Positions 38,523-48,354 are shown, counted from the stretch's first letter. The stretch: DNA of 64,000 bases from Burkholderia anthina (GCF_001547525.1 NZ_LNJP01000003.1:372001-436000), one strand, 5' to 3'. Notes: generated by a model from the sequence alone, not told the origin. Program-made: numbers and translations.

Positions 38523-41500
38523 TTACGCCTTTTCGACCTTCACCAGGAACGACTTGAATTCCGGTGTATAGGAGTTGCCGTCGCCCACGGACGGAGTCAG
38601 GGTATTGGCGAGATAGCCGGGCTTCGTCAGACCCTTGAAGCCCCAGTGCAACGGGACGCCGACCGTCTGGACCTTCTTGCCGTCGACCGTCAGCGGCTTG
38701 ATCCGCTTCGTGACGAGGGCGACCGCGACGATGTAGCCGCGCTTGGACGACACCTTCACGCGTTCGCCATGCGCGACGCCGACCTCCTTCGCGAGGTCTT
38801 CGCCGATCTCGACGAATTGCTCGGGCTGGATGATCGAATTCAGCCGCGCATGCTTGGTCCAGTAGTGGAAATGCTCGGTCAGCCGGTAGGTCGTCGCCAC
38901 GTGCGGGAAGTCCGCCACCTTGCCGAACGACGCACGGTCGTCAGGGAACACGCGGGCGGCCGGGTTGTTCAGCGCCAGCGGGTTGTTCGGGTGCAGCGGG
39001 TTCGCGCCGAGCGGCGTCTCGAACGGCTCGTAGTGCTCGGGGAACGGACCTTCGTTCATCCCCGCGCGGGCGAAGAAGCGTGCGACGCCTTCCGGGTTCA
39101 TGATGAACGGCCCCATCCCGTTCTCGGGCGGTTCGTCCGCCTTGAAGTCCGGAATGTCGGCGCCCTTCCACGCGCTGCCGTTCCAGCCGATCAGCTTGCG
39201 GGTCGGGTCGAACGGCTTGCCGGCGACGTCGCACGATGCGCGGTTGTACAGGATCCGCCGGTTCGCCGGCCACGCCCACGCCCAGTTCAGCGTCTGGCCG
39301 ATGCCGGTCGGGTCGGCGTTGTCGCGCCGCGCCATCTGGTTGCCGGCCTGCGTCCACGCACCGCAGAAGATCCAGCAGCCGCTCGCGGTCGTGCCGTCGT
39401 CCTTCAGTTGCGCGAACGCGGCGAGCTGCTCGCCCTTCTTCACGAGCGTCTTCGCCGGATCCTTCGGATCGGGCAGATCGGCGAGCGCTTTCCCGTTGAA
39501 CTCCATCGCCAGCTCTTCGGGCGTCGGGCTTTCCGGGTTCGCGTACGGCCAGGTCAGGTTCACGATCGGGTCCGGGTACTTGCCGCCGTCCTTCTGGTAC
39601 ATCTTGCGCAAGCGCAGGAACAGCCCCGACATGATCTCGAGGTCGCTCCTTGCCTCGCCGGGCGGCTCCGCGCCCTTCCAGTGCCACTGCAGCACGCGGC
39701 TCGAACTGACGAGCGAGCCGTTTTCCTCCGCGAAGCAGGTGGTCGGCAGGCGGAACACCTCGGTCTGGATCTTCGATGCATCGACGTCGTTGTAGTCGCC
39801 GTGATGCTTCCAGAACTCGGACGTCTCGGTCGCGAGCGGATCCATGATCACGAGCCACTTCAGCTTCGCGAGGCCGGCCGCCGTCTTCACTTTCGACGGC
39901 GCCGCCGCGAGCGGGTTGAAGCCCTGGCAGATGTAGCCGTTCATCTTGCCGGCATTCATCAGCTCGATCGCCTGCAGCAGGTCGTACTGCTTGTCCAGCT
40001 TCGGCAGGTAGTCGTACGCCCAGTTGTTCTCGGCAGTGGCCGCGTCGCCCCACCACGACTTCATGAAGCTGACGTGGAACGCCTTGTAGTTCTTCCAGTA
40101 GCTCAACTGGTTGGGCCGCAGCGGCTGCTGCACGCGCTTCTTGATGTACGCGTCGAAATCCTGCTCGGCCTGCATCGGCAGCGTCATGTAGCCGGGCAGC
40201 AGGTTCGACATCAGCCCGAGGTCGGTCAGCCCCTGGATGTTCGAGTGGCCGCGCAGCGCGTTCATCCCGCCGCCGGCGATGCCGATGTTGCCGAGCAGCA
40301 GCTGCACCATCGCGCCGGTGCGGATGATCTGCGCGCCGATCGAGTGGTGGGTCCAGCCGAGCGCGTACAGCACCGTGCCGGCGCGGCCGGGGACGGCCGT
40401 GGTCGCGAGCATCTCGCACACCTTCAGGAACTTGTCCTTCGGCGTGCCGCAGACCTGCTGGACCATGTCCGCCGTATAGCGCGCGTAGTGCTGCTTCAGC
40501 AAGTTGTATACACAGCGCGGATGCTGCAGCGTCGGATCGACCTTCGCGAAGCCGTCGTCGCCGCGCTCGTAGTCCCAGCTCGATTTGTCCGGGTACGCGT
40601 GTTTCTCCGCGTCGTAGCCGGAATAGATGCCGTCGTTGAACGCGAAATCCTCGCGCACGATGAACGAGAAGTCCGTGTAGTTCTTCACGTACTCATGCTG
40701 GATCTTGTCGTTCGTCAGCAGATAGTTGATGACGCCGCCCAGGAAGACGATGTCGGTGCCGGTGCGGATCGGCGCGTAGTAATCGGCCACCGAGGCCGTA
40801 CGCGTGAAGCGCGGGTCGACGACGATCAGCCGCGCCTTGCGGTGCGCCTTCGCCTCCGTTACCCACTTGAAACCGCACGGATGGGCCTCGGCTGCATTGC
40901 CGCCCATCACGAGAATCACGTCCGCGTTCTTGATGTCGACCCAATGGTTCGTCATCGCTCCACGGCCAAACGTCGGGGCAAGACCTGCCACCGTCGGGCC
41001 ATGTCAGACACGCGCCTGATTGTCGAATGCGAGCATCCCGAGACTGCGGATGGTCTTGTGCGTCAGGTAGCCGACCTCGTTGCTGCCCGCCGACGCGGCC
41101 AGCATGCCGGTCGTGAGCCAGCGGTTGACCTTCGCGCCGTCTTCGGCCGTCTCGACGAAGTTCGCGTCGCGGTCGGCCTTCATCAGCTTCGCGATGCGGT
41201 CGAGCGCGTCGTTCCATGAGATGGGTTCCCACTTGTCCGAGCCGGGCGCGCGATACTCGGGGTGCGTCAGGCGGTTCGGGCTGTGGATGAAGTCGATCAG
41301 GCTCGCGCCCTTCGGGCACAGCGTGCCGCGATTGACGGGGTGGTCGGGATCGCCTTCGATATGGATGATGCTCGGCTGCGCGTTCTTCGCGCCGTCGCCA
41401 AGGCTGTACATCAGGATGCCGCAACCTACTGAACAGTAAGGACAGGTGTTGCGCGTTTCGACGGTGCGCGCCAGTTTGTACTGCCGGACTTCGGCCAGCG

Positions 41501-41594
41501 CTTCGGACGGAGAAAAGCCCATCAGGGCAAGACTCGATCCGGCAAGCGACGTGGCCGTCACCTTCAGGAACTGGCGCCGGGACATTTGTAGCAT
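38523..41594 (-). CDS. fdnG: Formate dehydrogenase-N alpha subunit, selenoprotein read through TGA
   Basis: This 1023-residue catalytic subunit carries molybdopterin and selenocysteine. The TGA at 41004-41006 is in frame as residue 197: [22 protein letters not shown], which agrees with the E. coli FdnG active site. It is a Sec codon, not a frameshift. The start [20 protein letters not shown] is a Tat signal with SRRQFLK, so the folded protein is exported. A [4Fe-4S] site follows in [16 protein letters not shown], then CPKGASL. Molybdopterin domains continue through [14 protein letters not shown] to a C-terminal HWGFKGL block. The chain oxidises periplasmic formate and feeds FdnH and FdnI. E. 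coli FdnG is about 1015 residues. Confidence 0.97.
40970..41006 (-). promoter_or_regulatory. Bacterial SECIS hairpin in fdnG mRNA
   Basis: Directly after the Sec TGA, GGCA-GGTCT-TGCC (about 40989-40977) can fold as the apical SECIS hairpin with GGTCU in the loop, as in E. coli fdnG/fdhF. SelB recognises this element. The lower stem is less clear by eye. Confidence 0.8.
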
Positions 41595-41737
41595 GATGGT
41601 CTCGGCGTTATTGTGGGGTGGGGTGCAACTGAAAGGGATTATAGACAGTTCAGGCAACTATGATCGAATCCTCGGATCAATACCGATTGGTCCGATTTAT
41701 CTGAGATGATCCGCGTTCCGCGCGCAACCCGACCGTC
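41595..41737. promoter_or_regulatory. Divergent promoter region of fdnG and yihY-like gene
   Basis: A 143-bp AT-richer spacer with the palindromic ATCCTCGGAT near 41670 and TATAGA-type sequence near 41640. Promoters in both directions must lie here, but I cannot assign them exactly. Confidence 0.4.
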
Positions 41738-42682
41738 ATGAAACGACAGATCACTTCCGAAGCCACCCGTCTCGCCCAGCAGCAGGCCAACTGGGCCCTC
41801 ACCGCGTTCAAGCGCTTCTCGTCCGACCGCTGCTCCGCGATGGCCGCGGGCATCGCGTTTTTCTCCGCGTTCTCGCTCGCGCCGACCCTCGTGATGGTGA
41901 TCGCCGTGGCCGGCTGGTTCTACGGCGACGACGCCGCGCGCGGCCAGGTGTTCGAACAGGCGCACCAGTTGATCGGCGACGACGCGGCGGCCTCCATCCA
42001 GACGATCGTGCAGAACGCGCACCGCGCGGGCGAGCGCGGCGGCCTCGCCACGCTGATCTCGTTCGCCGCGCTCGCGATCGGCGCGTCGGCCACGTTCGCG
42101 TCGCTCAGCGCGGCGCTCAGCGTGATCTGGCCGGCCACCGAAAGCCGCTGGTCGAGCATGCTCGGCCTCGTGCGCGTGCGGCTGATCTCGTTCGGGCTGG
42201 TGCTCGGCGTCGCGTTCCTGCTGATCGTGTCGCTCGTGCTCGACACGGCGATCACCTTCATCGGCACCTGGCTGCTCGGCGATTCGCCGTACGTGGTCGT
42301 CACGAACTTCATCCAGTTCTTCGTCGGCATCGCGGTGCTCGCGGCCGCGTTCGCGTCGCTGATGAAGTTCCTGCCCGACGCGCGCGTCGCGTGGCGCGAC
42401 GCCGCGATCGGCGGCATCGTGTCCGCGATCCTGTTCTCCGGCGGCAAGAAGCTGTTCGCGCTGTATCTCGCGCATGCGGGCACCGCCAGTGCGTTCGGCG
42501 CGGCCGGATCGTTCGCGGTCCTGCTGATGTGGCTGTACTTCTCCGCGATCGTGCTGCTGCTCGGCGCGGAGTTCGCGGCGGCGCGCGGCGATGCGCATCG
42601 GCCGACCGAGGATTCGGCGCCGGCCGGGTCGGCTCAAGTTTCTCAACCTGGCCACGCCGATCATCGCCCGCGCGACGACTGA
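41738..42682 (+). CDS. YihY/BrkB family inner-membrane protein
   Basis: This 314-residue polytopic protein belongs to the YihY/BrkB family (once misnamed RNase BN). Six membrane spans fit the sequence, including MAAGIAFFSAFSLAPTLVMV, ATLISFAALAIGASATFASL, LISFGLVLGVAFLLIVSLVL, FFVGIAVLAAAFASLM, and the C-terminal FAVLLMWLYFSAIVLLLGAE. The family signatures SLAPTL and the K(K)LFALYLAHAGTASAFGAAGS block are both present. The last 35 residues are polar. Function is unsettled: BrkB was linked to serum resistance in Bordetella. It diverges from fdnG. Confidence 0.9.
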   Translation: MKRQITSEATRLAQQQANWALTAFKRFSSDRCSAMAAGIAFFSAFSLAPTLVMVIAVAGWFYGDDAARGQVFEQAHQLIGDDAAASIQTIVQNAHRAGERGGLATLISFAALAIGASATFASLSAALSVIWPATESRWSSMLGLVRVRLISFGLVLGVAFLLIVSLVLDTAITFIGTWLLGDSPYVVVTNFIQFFVGIAVLAAAFASLMKFLPDARVAWRDAAIGGIVSAILFSGGKKLFALYLAHAGTASAFGAAGSFAVLLMWLYFSAIVLLLGAEFAAARGDAHRPTEDSAPAGSAQVSQPGHADHRPRDD

Positions 42683-43101
42683 TTTACCCACCGCCTGCAA
42701 ACGGCCGCGCATCGATGTCGCGCGCGCCCGGCACACGCCTCGCCCCTTTGCAACCCCGTCGCCCCGCCGCGCATTCGCGCGGCGTCGGCGCATGCTGTGC
42801 ACGCCGACCTGCATGCACCTGCAACGGCAAACGTTTGCATACCCTCGTTTTGTTGCTGCAACGGGCCAAAACAGGCGGTTCACGGGTGTGCGCGTCAGCG
42901 ATTGAAACAATCGCGGCGCAGCAATTGTCAACTGTTTCATAAACAGGAACAGTTGCTGATGTGCTTGATATATATGGACTTTTCCGCGCTGTTACCTTTT
43001 CGAGACACTTTATTTTTTGAGCTTTCTTGCGTGTATGGCACTGAGCTATTCTCCAATCCGCAACAAATAACGATGAATCACTTGCGTGGAGAAACTCAAC
43101 G
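42683..43101. promoter_or_regulatory. Porin upstream region with two palindromes
   Basis: The 419-bp region has no gene. GCAAACGTTTGC (42827-42838) is a perfect 12-bp palindrome of the LacI/PurR operator type. CAACTGTT (42929-42936) and AACAGTTG (42948-42955) form a second perfect inverted repeat. The last 150 bases are AT-rich and contain TTGATA near 42963, a plausible -35. A ribosome site GGAGAAAC precedes the porin ATG. Confidence 0.6.
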
Positions 43102-44259
43102 ATGAAGAAACTTGCTCTCTCGACCCTCTCGCTCGCGCTGCTGGGCGCTGCCGGTGCTGCTCAGGCGCAATCGAGCGTGACGCTGTATGGCGTGATCGAC
43201 ACGTCGATCACCTATGTTCACGGTAACGATGGTCAAGGTAACAATTCGTGGTCGATGGGTAGCGGCAACCTGCAAGGCGCCCGCTTCGGCCTGAAGGGTT
43301 CGGAAGACCTCGGTGGCGGCCTGAAGGCGATCTTCCAGTTGGAAAACGGCTTCAACTCGGCAACGGGTGCATTGGGCCAAGGCCAGCGCATGTTCGGCCG
43401 CCAGGCTTTCGTCGGCCTGCAAAGCGACCAGTACGGTACGCTGACGCTGGGTCGCCAGTACGACCCGCTCGTCGACCTGGTCCAGGCGGTCACGGCTGAC
43501 AACTACTTCGGCAGCGTGTTTGCCACGCCGGGCGACGTCGACAACAACGACAACAGCCTGCGCGTCAGCAACGCGATCAAGTACACGTCGCCGGTCTGGG
43601 CAGGCCTCCAGGTCGAGGCGATGTACGCACTCGGCGGTGTCGCCGGCGCAACCGGCAAGGGTCAGACGTGGGCGGCGGCTGCAGCCTACAACAACGGCCC
43701 GCTCGGCCTGGCTGCAGGTTACTTCCACGCGAACAACTCGGCTCCGCTGAGCCCCGCTGGCGTGCGCACCGGCTGGGCCGGCACGTCGGACGCGATCTTC
43801 GACGGTTCGGGCAGCTTCATCAACAACGCATACACGTCGGCATCGTCGATCGGCATCGCGCAAGCCGCCGGCCAGTATGCATTCGGCCCGGTAACGTTCG
43901 GCCTCGGCTACAGCAACGCACAGTACAAGGCTGACGCGAACTCCGGCTTCGGCACGAACCAGAAGTACAACACGGGTCGCGCATTCGTCACGTATCAGGC
44001 ATCGGCACCGCTGCTGCTCGGCCTCGGCTACATCTACACGAAGGGTAGCGGCCAGACCGACGCCAAGTACCATCAGGTTTCGCTCGGCGCGGACTACTCG
44101 CTGTCGAAGCGTACGGACATCTACCTGGTTGGCGCATATCAGCACGCAAGCGGCCACAACGCCGACGGCAGCGAAGCGCAAGCGTCGATCGGCTCGTACG
44201 GCATCGCCGGCAAGAGCTCGCAGGAAATCGTCGCACTCGGCCTGCGTCACAAGTTCTAA
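43102..44259 (+). CDS. OmpC-type general porin (Gram-negative porin family 4)
   Basis: This 385-residue trimeric outer-membrane porin has a signal peptide KKLALSTLSLALLGAAGAAQA cleaved before QSSVTLYGVID. The 16-strand beta-barrel pattern is typical of beta-proteobacterial porins: SRFGLKG-like ARFGLKGSEDLGGGLKAIFQ, FGRQAFVGLQSDQYGTLTLGRQ, and the terminal VALGLRHKF ending in Phe for BAM recognition. It is probably a highly expressed housekeeping porin, judging by the long regulated leader, the strong codon bias towards GGC/GGT and AAC, and the strong terminator after it. Confidence 0.96.
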   Translation: MKKLALSTLSLALLGAAGAAQAQSSVTLYGVIDTSITYVHGNDGQGNNSWSMGSGNLQGARFGLKGSEDLGGGLKAIFQLENGFNSATGALGQGQRMFGRQAFVGLQSDQYGTLTLGRQYDPLVDLVQAVTADNYFGSVFATPGDVDNNDNSLRVSNAIKYTSPVWAGLQVEAMYALGGVAGATGKGQTWAAAAAYNNGPLGLAAGYFHANNSAPLSPAGVRTGWAGTSDAIFDGSGSFINNAYTSASSIGIAQAAGQYAFGPVTFGLGYSNAQYKADANSGFGTNQKYNTGRAFVTYQASAPLLLGLGYIYTKGSGQTDAKYHQVSLGADYSLSKRTDIYLVGAYQHASGHNADGSEAQASIGSYGIAGKSSQEIVALGLRHKF

Positions 44260-44311
44260 AAACGAAGTATCCGGTGTGCACGGCGTCTCCGACGCCCTGC
44301 CGCCGACCTGG

Positions 44312-44348
44312 AAAGCCAGCCCCGGTTTCGGCCGCGGCTGGCTTTTTT
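44312..44348 (+). terminator. Rho-independent terminator of the porin gene
   Basis: AAAGCCAGC (about 44312-44320) pairs with GCTGGCTTT (about 44337-44345), with GC-rich sequence in the loop region, followed by a T-run. Confidence 0.88.
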
Positions 44349-44651
44349 TCGTCCGCCTCCGGCGAGCGAGCCGGCATTCGCTGCACGGGCTGCCGGGCAA
44401 ACCGCGCCCCAATCCATGCCTGCTTGCCGGCAACGGCACCTTGCGGCTGTCAACGGCCCGGAACACCGTTTCCGAATGGTCGGGCAGGTCGCCATTTCTC
44501 CGTACGACGGCTACCATCCGCACAGCCGGCACCGCCCGCTTCATCCGATGCGCGACTTGTTGGTCGCACGTGTCGATTTCGGCGGGCGTCGTCCGTCGTA
44601 TCGATGGCGGTATCCGGTTTGCCGCGGCCCCATACAGACAGGAGACTCGTC
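44349..44651. other. Gene-free stretch before the VOC protein gene
   Basis: About 300 bases without a convincing gene. The promoter of the VOC gene must lie here, with the AGGAGA ribosome site just before 44652. Confidence 0.45.
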
Positions 44652-45125
44652 ATGACGATTCAGAAGATCACGCCGTTCCTCTGGTATTCGACGCAAGCCG
44701 AAGAAGCAGCGGCCTTCTATGCCGGCATCTTTCCGGATTCGCGCGTCGTGCGCGTCACGGCCGTGCCCGGCACTGACGGCACGCGAATGGTCGAATTCGA
44801 GCTGTTCGGGCAACCGTTCTTCGCGATGAGCCACCCGCGCACGGAGACGTTCAACCACGCGATCTCGCTGCTCGTCAGTTGCGCGGACCAGGCGGAACTC
44901 GACCGCTACTGGAGCGCCCTGCTCGACAACGGCGGCACGGCCGACGGCTGCGGCTGGCTGAGGGATCGTTATGGCGTGTCGTGGCAGATCGTTCCGGAGG
45001 CGCTCATCCCGATGATGGCCGATCGCGACGCGGTCAAGGCGGGACGCGTGGCCGCCGCGATGATGCAGATGACCAAGTTCGACGACGCCGCGCTGAAGGC
45101 CGCCTTTGCGGGCACCGCGGGCTGA
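44652..45125 (+). CDS. VOC-superfamily protein, PhnB-like
   Basis: This 157-residue protein has paired beta-alpha-beta-beta-beta modules of the vicinal-oxygen-chelate fold. The PhnB/3-dmu-9_3-mt pattern is clear: KITPFLWYSTQAEEAAAFYAGIFPDSRV, FELFGQPFFAMSHP, and the C-terminal DRYGVSWQIVPEAL followed by AAMMQMTKFDDAAL. Relatives have been called glyoxalase-like or demethylubiquinone methyltransferase-like, but most have no proven activity. Metal ligands are not fully conserved in this group. The AGGAGA ribosome site supports the start. Confidence 0.88.
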   Translation: MTIQKITPFLWYSTQAEEAAAFYAGIFPDSRVVRVTAVPGTDGTRMVEFELFGQPFFAMSHPRTETFNHAISLLVSCADQAELDRYWSALLDNGGTADGCGWLRDRYGVSWQIVPEALIPMMADRDAVKAGRVAAAMMQMTKFDDAALKAAFAGTAG

Positions 45126-45222
45126 CGAAACGCGTCGGGCCGCGCTGGCGTGACGCCGCGCCGGCTGGCCTGCACGCACCCGGCTCGACCGTTTGCGCAT
45201 GCAGCCGGCTCGCACGCGTTCG

Positions 45223-46065
45223 CTATCCGTCGCTGGCCGGCCAGCCGGTAGCGTGCATCGTTGGCGCCGACTGCGACGCAGACAGCATCGACTCGACCGT
45301 CCGCCGCGCGTAGCCGATGAATTCGGCCAGCGGTTCGCCGGACAGGATCGCCGCGCCCGCTTCGCCATCGAGATAGGCGGTACGCGCGGCCGCCACGACC
45401 GGCTGGTGCGCGTCCGGCAAGCGCGCCAGCACCCACGCCGCGGCGACGTCCTTCGGCGCGATCCTGCCGGTCGCGGCGCTGTACCAGATGCGTGCGAGCG
45501 CGAGCACCACGTTGCACTCGTCGCCGCGCCAGTCCGGCTCGGCATTCCACTGCGCAACGGTGGCGAGCAGCGCGGCGCCGAAATCGCGCGCGGGCACCGG
45601 CTCGAACAGCACGGCCGCGGGCGGCCCGACCAGCGCGACACCGTGCTGCCGCACCTTCGTCAGCAGGATCGCCAGATCGTGATCGACGAGCGGCGCTTCG
45701 ACGATGCCGGCTTCCAGGTCGCGACGCAGCCATTCGCCGAACTGCAGTTCGCGGCGCGCCGGATGACGCCACGGCACCACGTCGCCGTGCGCGACGACGG
45801 TGACCTCGAGCGGACGCATGCCGCCTGCGTGACCGGGAGGCGCCGACGCAGCGAGCAGGTCGAACATCAGCGCACGCCGCACCGTTGAGTCGGGCCGCAC
45901 GGCCACCGTCACCAGCAGGTCGATGTCACTGCGCGGTTTCAAGCCGCCGTCGAGCGCCGAGCCGAACAGGTGGATCGCTTCCATCGTCGCACCGAGATGC
46001 CGCTCGATCGCGGCGCGCGCGGCAGCGACCTGCCCGGCGATTTCAGACGGAACGAATTCAGTCAC
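45223..46065 (-). CDS. Aminoglycoside nucleotidyltransferase-like protein (AadA/ANT(3'') family)
   Basis: This 280-residue protein has the nucleotidyltransferase signature LFGSALDGGLKPRSDIDLLVTV (Gly-Ser and Asp-x-Asp binding nucleotide and Mg). It then has the AadA-type partner domain with ECNVVLALARIWYSAATGRIAPKDVAAAWVL. AadA enzymes adenylylate streptomycin and spectinomycin. The protein is slightly longer than plasmid AadA (about 260) and is encoded in what looks like core DNA with host-like base composition. It is therefore probably a chromosomal relative with intrinsic or other function rather than a captured cassette. No integron att site is visible. Confidence 0.88.
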   Translation of the reverse strand: MTEFVPSEIAGQVAAARAAIERHLGATMEAIHLFGSALDGGLKPRSDIDLLVTVAVRPDSTVRRALMFDLLAASAPPGHAGGMRPLEVTVVAHGDVVPWRHPARRELQFGEWLRRDLEAGIVEAPLVDHDLAILLTKVRQHGVALVGPPAAVLFEPVPARDFGAALLATVAQWNAEPDWRGDECNVVLALARIWYSAATGRIAPKDVAAAWVLARLPDAHQPVVAAARTAYLDGEAGAAILSGEPLAEFIGYARRTVESMLSASQSAPTMHATGWPASDG

Positions 46066-46145
46066 GATGCGCGGGCCTCACGATGCGCACGCAACAGGCG
46101 GTAGGGACTTTCACCCCCAAGTGAGTGCGCCTGCCGGGCGCACCA

Positions 46146-46178
46146 ATAAAAATCCCCGCACGCTTTCGCGTACGGGGA
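46146..46178 (-). terminator. Terminator after the HU-like gene
   Basis: On the minus strand CCCCGTACGC-GAAA-GCGTGCGGGG forms a near-perfect 10-bp stem with a GNRA-type loop, followed by ATTTTTATT. Confidence 0.88.
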
Positions 46179-46231
46179 CCGCGGGACATCGCAACGGCTG
46201 CCGACATGCGTGCGGCAGCGTTGCTGCGGCA

Positions 46232-46681
46232 TTACGCTGCCGCGTCCTTCAGCTTCTTCAGCGCACGTGCCTTCACGCGCACGCTGGCCGGCTTCGCCGG
46301 GAACCAGCGCTCTTCGCCCGTGAACGGATCCTTGCCGAAGCGCTTCTTCTTCGCCGGCACGACTTGCGCCGTGATCTTCAACAGACCCGGCAGCGTGAAC
46401 TCGCCTGCGCCCTTCTTGTGAACCGAGCCCAGCACGACGTTCTCGAGTGCGGCGAGCACTGCCTTGACCGCCTTCACTTCGACAGCTGCGCGCTCAGCGA
46501 TGTGCGTTGCGAGCGATGCCTTCGTGAACTTGTCCTTCAGCGGCGTCGGAGCAGCCGGTGCTGCCTTCGCGACAGCCTTCTTGGCCACTACTTTCTTCGC
46601 GGGCGCAGCCTTTTTGGCAGCCACTTTCTTGGTCGCCGGTGCGGCAGCCTTCTTGGCCACCTTTTTTGCGGAAGTCGCCAT
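46232..46681 (-). CDS. HU-like histone protein with Lys/Ala-rich N-terminal tail
   Basis: This 149-residue nucleoid protein has two parts. Residues 1-45 are a histone-H1-like tail of AKK and APAKK repeats (MATSAKKVAKKAAAPATKK). Residues 46-130 are an HU/IHF fold: LKDKFTKASLATHIAERAAV, LENVVLGSVHKKGAGEFTLP, and FGKDPFTGEERWFPAKPASV (the DNA-binding arm with its proline). The C-terminus is short and basic. Such tailed HU proteins are typical of Burkholderia and relatives and bind DNA without strong specificity. The gene stands alone and ends in a strong terminator. Confidence 0.93.
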   Translation of the reverse strand: MATSAKKVAKKAAAPATKKVAAKKAAPAKKVVAKKAVAKAAPAAPTPLKDKFTKASLATHIAERAAVEVKAVKAVLAALENVVLGSVHKKGAGEFTLPGLLKITAQVVPAKKKRFGKDPFTGEERWFPAKPASVRVKARALKKLKDAAA

Positions 46682-46947
46682 GTTTCTCCTACCAGGTGTG
46701 GTCGTTGGATACACGAAGCGTGCAACGCGCGCGCTTCAACGCCGGATTCTACAAGCGCCTTGACGCTTCGTGCAGTACTTTTATGCGTTTTCGCGGGGTT
46801 TCCCGCACGTTTTGTTGCGCGCGACCGACTTCATCGACGCTCGAGCGTGAAAAAACGCCTTCACGTAGGCGCTCAAATGGGGCGAACGCGAATTACGTTC
46901 GATATTTGCGCACCTATACTGGGCCCGCTCAATGCCCGGATGCCTCC

Positions 46948-48066
46948 ATGCGCGAAGTCAGATACGTCAAAGGACTCGACGGCCTGCGAGCCCTCGCCGT
47001 CATCCTCGTTTTCCTGTCCCACAAGGGCCACGTCCTTGCCATCGACGTCGGCAAGCTTGGCGTGTGGACGTTTTTCCTCATCAGCGGATTCCTGATCGTC
47101 GGCGAACTGCATCGCAACCGCCAGGCGGTCGAGCGCGGCGCCATGACGCGCCGCCACGCGCTCACGCTGTTCCTCGCGAAACGCGCGCTGCGGATCTTTC
47201 CCGTGTACTACCTGCTGCTCGCGGCGCTCGCGATCGCGCATGCGCTGTTCTACCAGCGCGGCGTCAACCTCGGGCTCGCTTGGCATGCGGCGTTCCTGTC
47301 GAATTACTGGATCGGCGTCGTCAAGGATGGCTGGCCGGGCTCCACGTCGCACTTCTGGAGCCTCGCCGTTGAACAGCAGTTCTATCTGATCGCGCCGCTC
47401 GCGCTGCTCGCGGTGCCCGCCGCGCGCCACATCGCGCTCGGCGTGGCGGCCGTCGCGCTGTGCGCCGTCGCGCATCTCGCGCTCTACCTGGCGGACGCAT
47501 CGCCGGTGCTGATCTATGCGTTTTCCCCGTGGAATTTCGCGTTGATCGCGCTCGGCGGCGTCGGCGCGATGGCGCTCGCCGATCGCGGCGCGGCCGCCGC
47601 GCGCCGCGTACCGCCGGGCTGGCTCGGCGCGGCAGGCGTCGCCTTCTTCCTCGCGCTGCCCGCCTGCACGGCGTTGCCCGATGCGGCTGCGGGGCTCGCG
47701 GATCTCGGCCTGTCCGCGTCGCTCGGCGCGCTGATGCTGTGGATCGTCAGCGAGCCCGAGCATCCCGTCGTCGCGCTGCTCGACTGCGCGCCGCTCGCCT
47801 ATCTCGGCACGATCAGCTACGGCTTCTACCTGTTCCACAACCTGATCCCGGCGCGTTTCGGCGCGCTGCCCGCGTCCTTCGCGCACGTGCCGATGCCGGA
47901 CCTCGTCCGCGACGCGCTGCCGGAAATGCTGCAATTCGCGCTCGCCGTACTGCTCGCGCACCTGTCGTGGCGCTATCTCGAAAAGCGGCTGCTCGACTTC
48001 AAGAAGCCGATCGCCGCGATGCTGGCCCGGCACTTCGCCGTGCAGCCGAGCGCGTCGCCGCGCTGA
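46948..48066 (+). CDS. Acyltransferase-3 (OafA/YrhL-type) membrane protein, first of three
   Basis: This 372-residue integral membrane O-acyltransferase starts with the family signature YVKGLDGLRALAVILVFLSHKGH. KRALRIFPVYYLLLAALAIA follows, then HFWSLAVEQQFYLIAPL, where the His and Glu motif lies. About ten membrane spans fit. The C-terminus has YLGTISYGFYLFHNLIP, then a short basic tail. Such enzymes acetylate or otherwise acylate surface polysaccharides. It lies opposite galU, with a terminator between them. It is one of three acyltransferase-3 genes in 11 kb; the three are similar in plan but not near-identical. Confidence 0.9.
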   Translation: MREVRYVKGLDGLRALAVILVFLSHKGHVLAIDVGKLGVWTFFLISGFLIVGELHRNRQAVERGAMTRRHALTLFLAKRALRIFPVYYLLLAALAIAHALFYQRGVNLGLAWHAAFLSNYWIGVVKDGWPGSTSHFWSLAVEQQFYLIAPLALLAVPAARHIALGVAAVALCAVAHLALYLADASPVLIYAFSPWNFALIALGGVGAMALADRGAAAARRVPPGWLGAAGVAFFLALPACTALPDAAAGLADLGLSASLGALMLWIVSEPEHPVVALLDCAPLAYLGTISYGFYLFHNLIPARFGALPASFAHVPMPDLVRDALPEMLQFALAVLLAHLSWRYLEKRLLDFKKPIAAMLARHFAVQPSASPR

Positions 48067-48354
48067 GCGACGCGCCGACCCGGTGCGCGGGGGGAGCCGG
48101 ATCGGAACGCGCCGATACCGGTGACGACGCCCGGCGGGATGGCAGCCGATGCGTCATCGCGCGACATCCGCGCGACGCGCGAGCGTCGCGCATACCGCGC
48201 AATCCATCCACCGATCCGGTCACGCGGCGAATGCTGAGAGGCACCCGTTTCAAGCACGACGTCCTGCCGCGTCGACAGACGTCGCGCGCCACCACCCCGC
48301 ACCCATTCCCGGCGCCGCACGCAAACGTCGCGCACCATGCTCGTGCGCCGCAAA
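48067..48354. other. Gene-free stretch between convergent genes
   Basis: Nearly 300 GC-rich bases between the acyltransferase and galU. Apart from the galU terminator that follows, I see no gene, repeat or mobile element. Confidence 0.45.

Noticed and set aside
41004..41006. Apparent frameshift or nonsense mutation splitting the formate dehydrogenase alpha subunit
   Set aside because: Same frame continues, the TGA sits at the selenocysteine position, a SECIS hairpin follows and the Sec machinery is adjacent.
44416..44655. Possible 79-codon gene before the VOC protein
   Set aside because: Composition is Arg/His/Pro-rich, there is no ribosome site, and it runs over the real start of the VOC gene.
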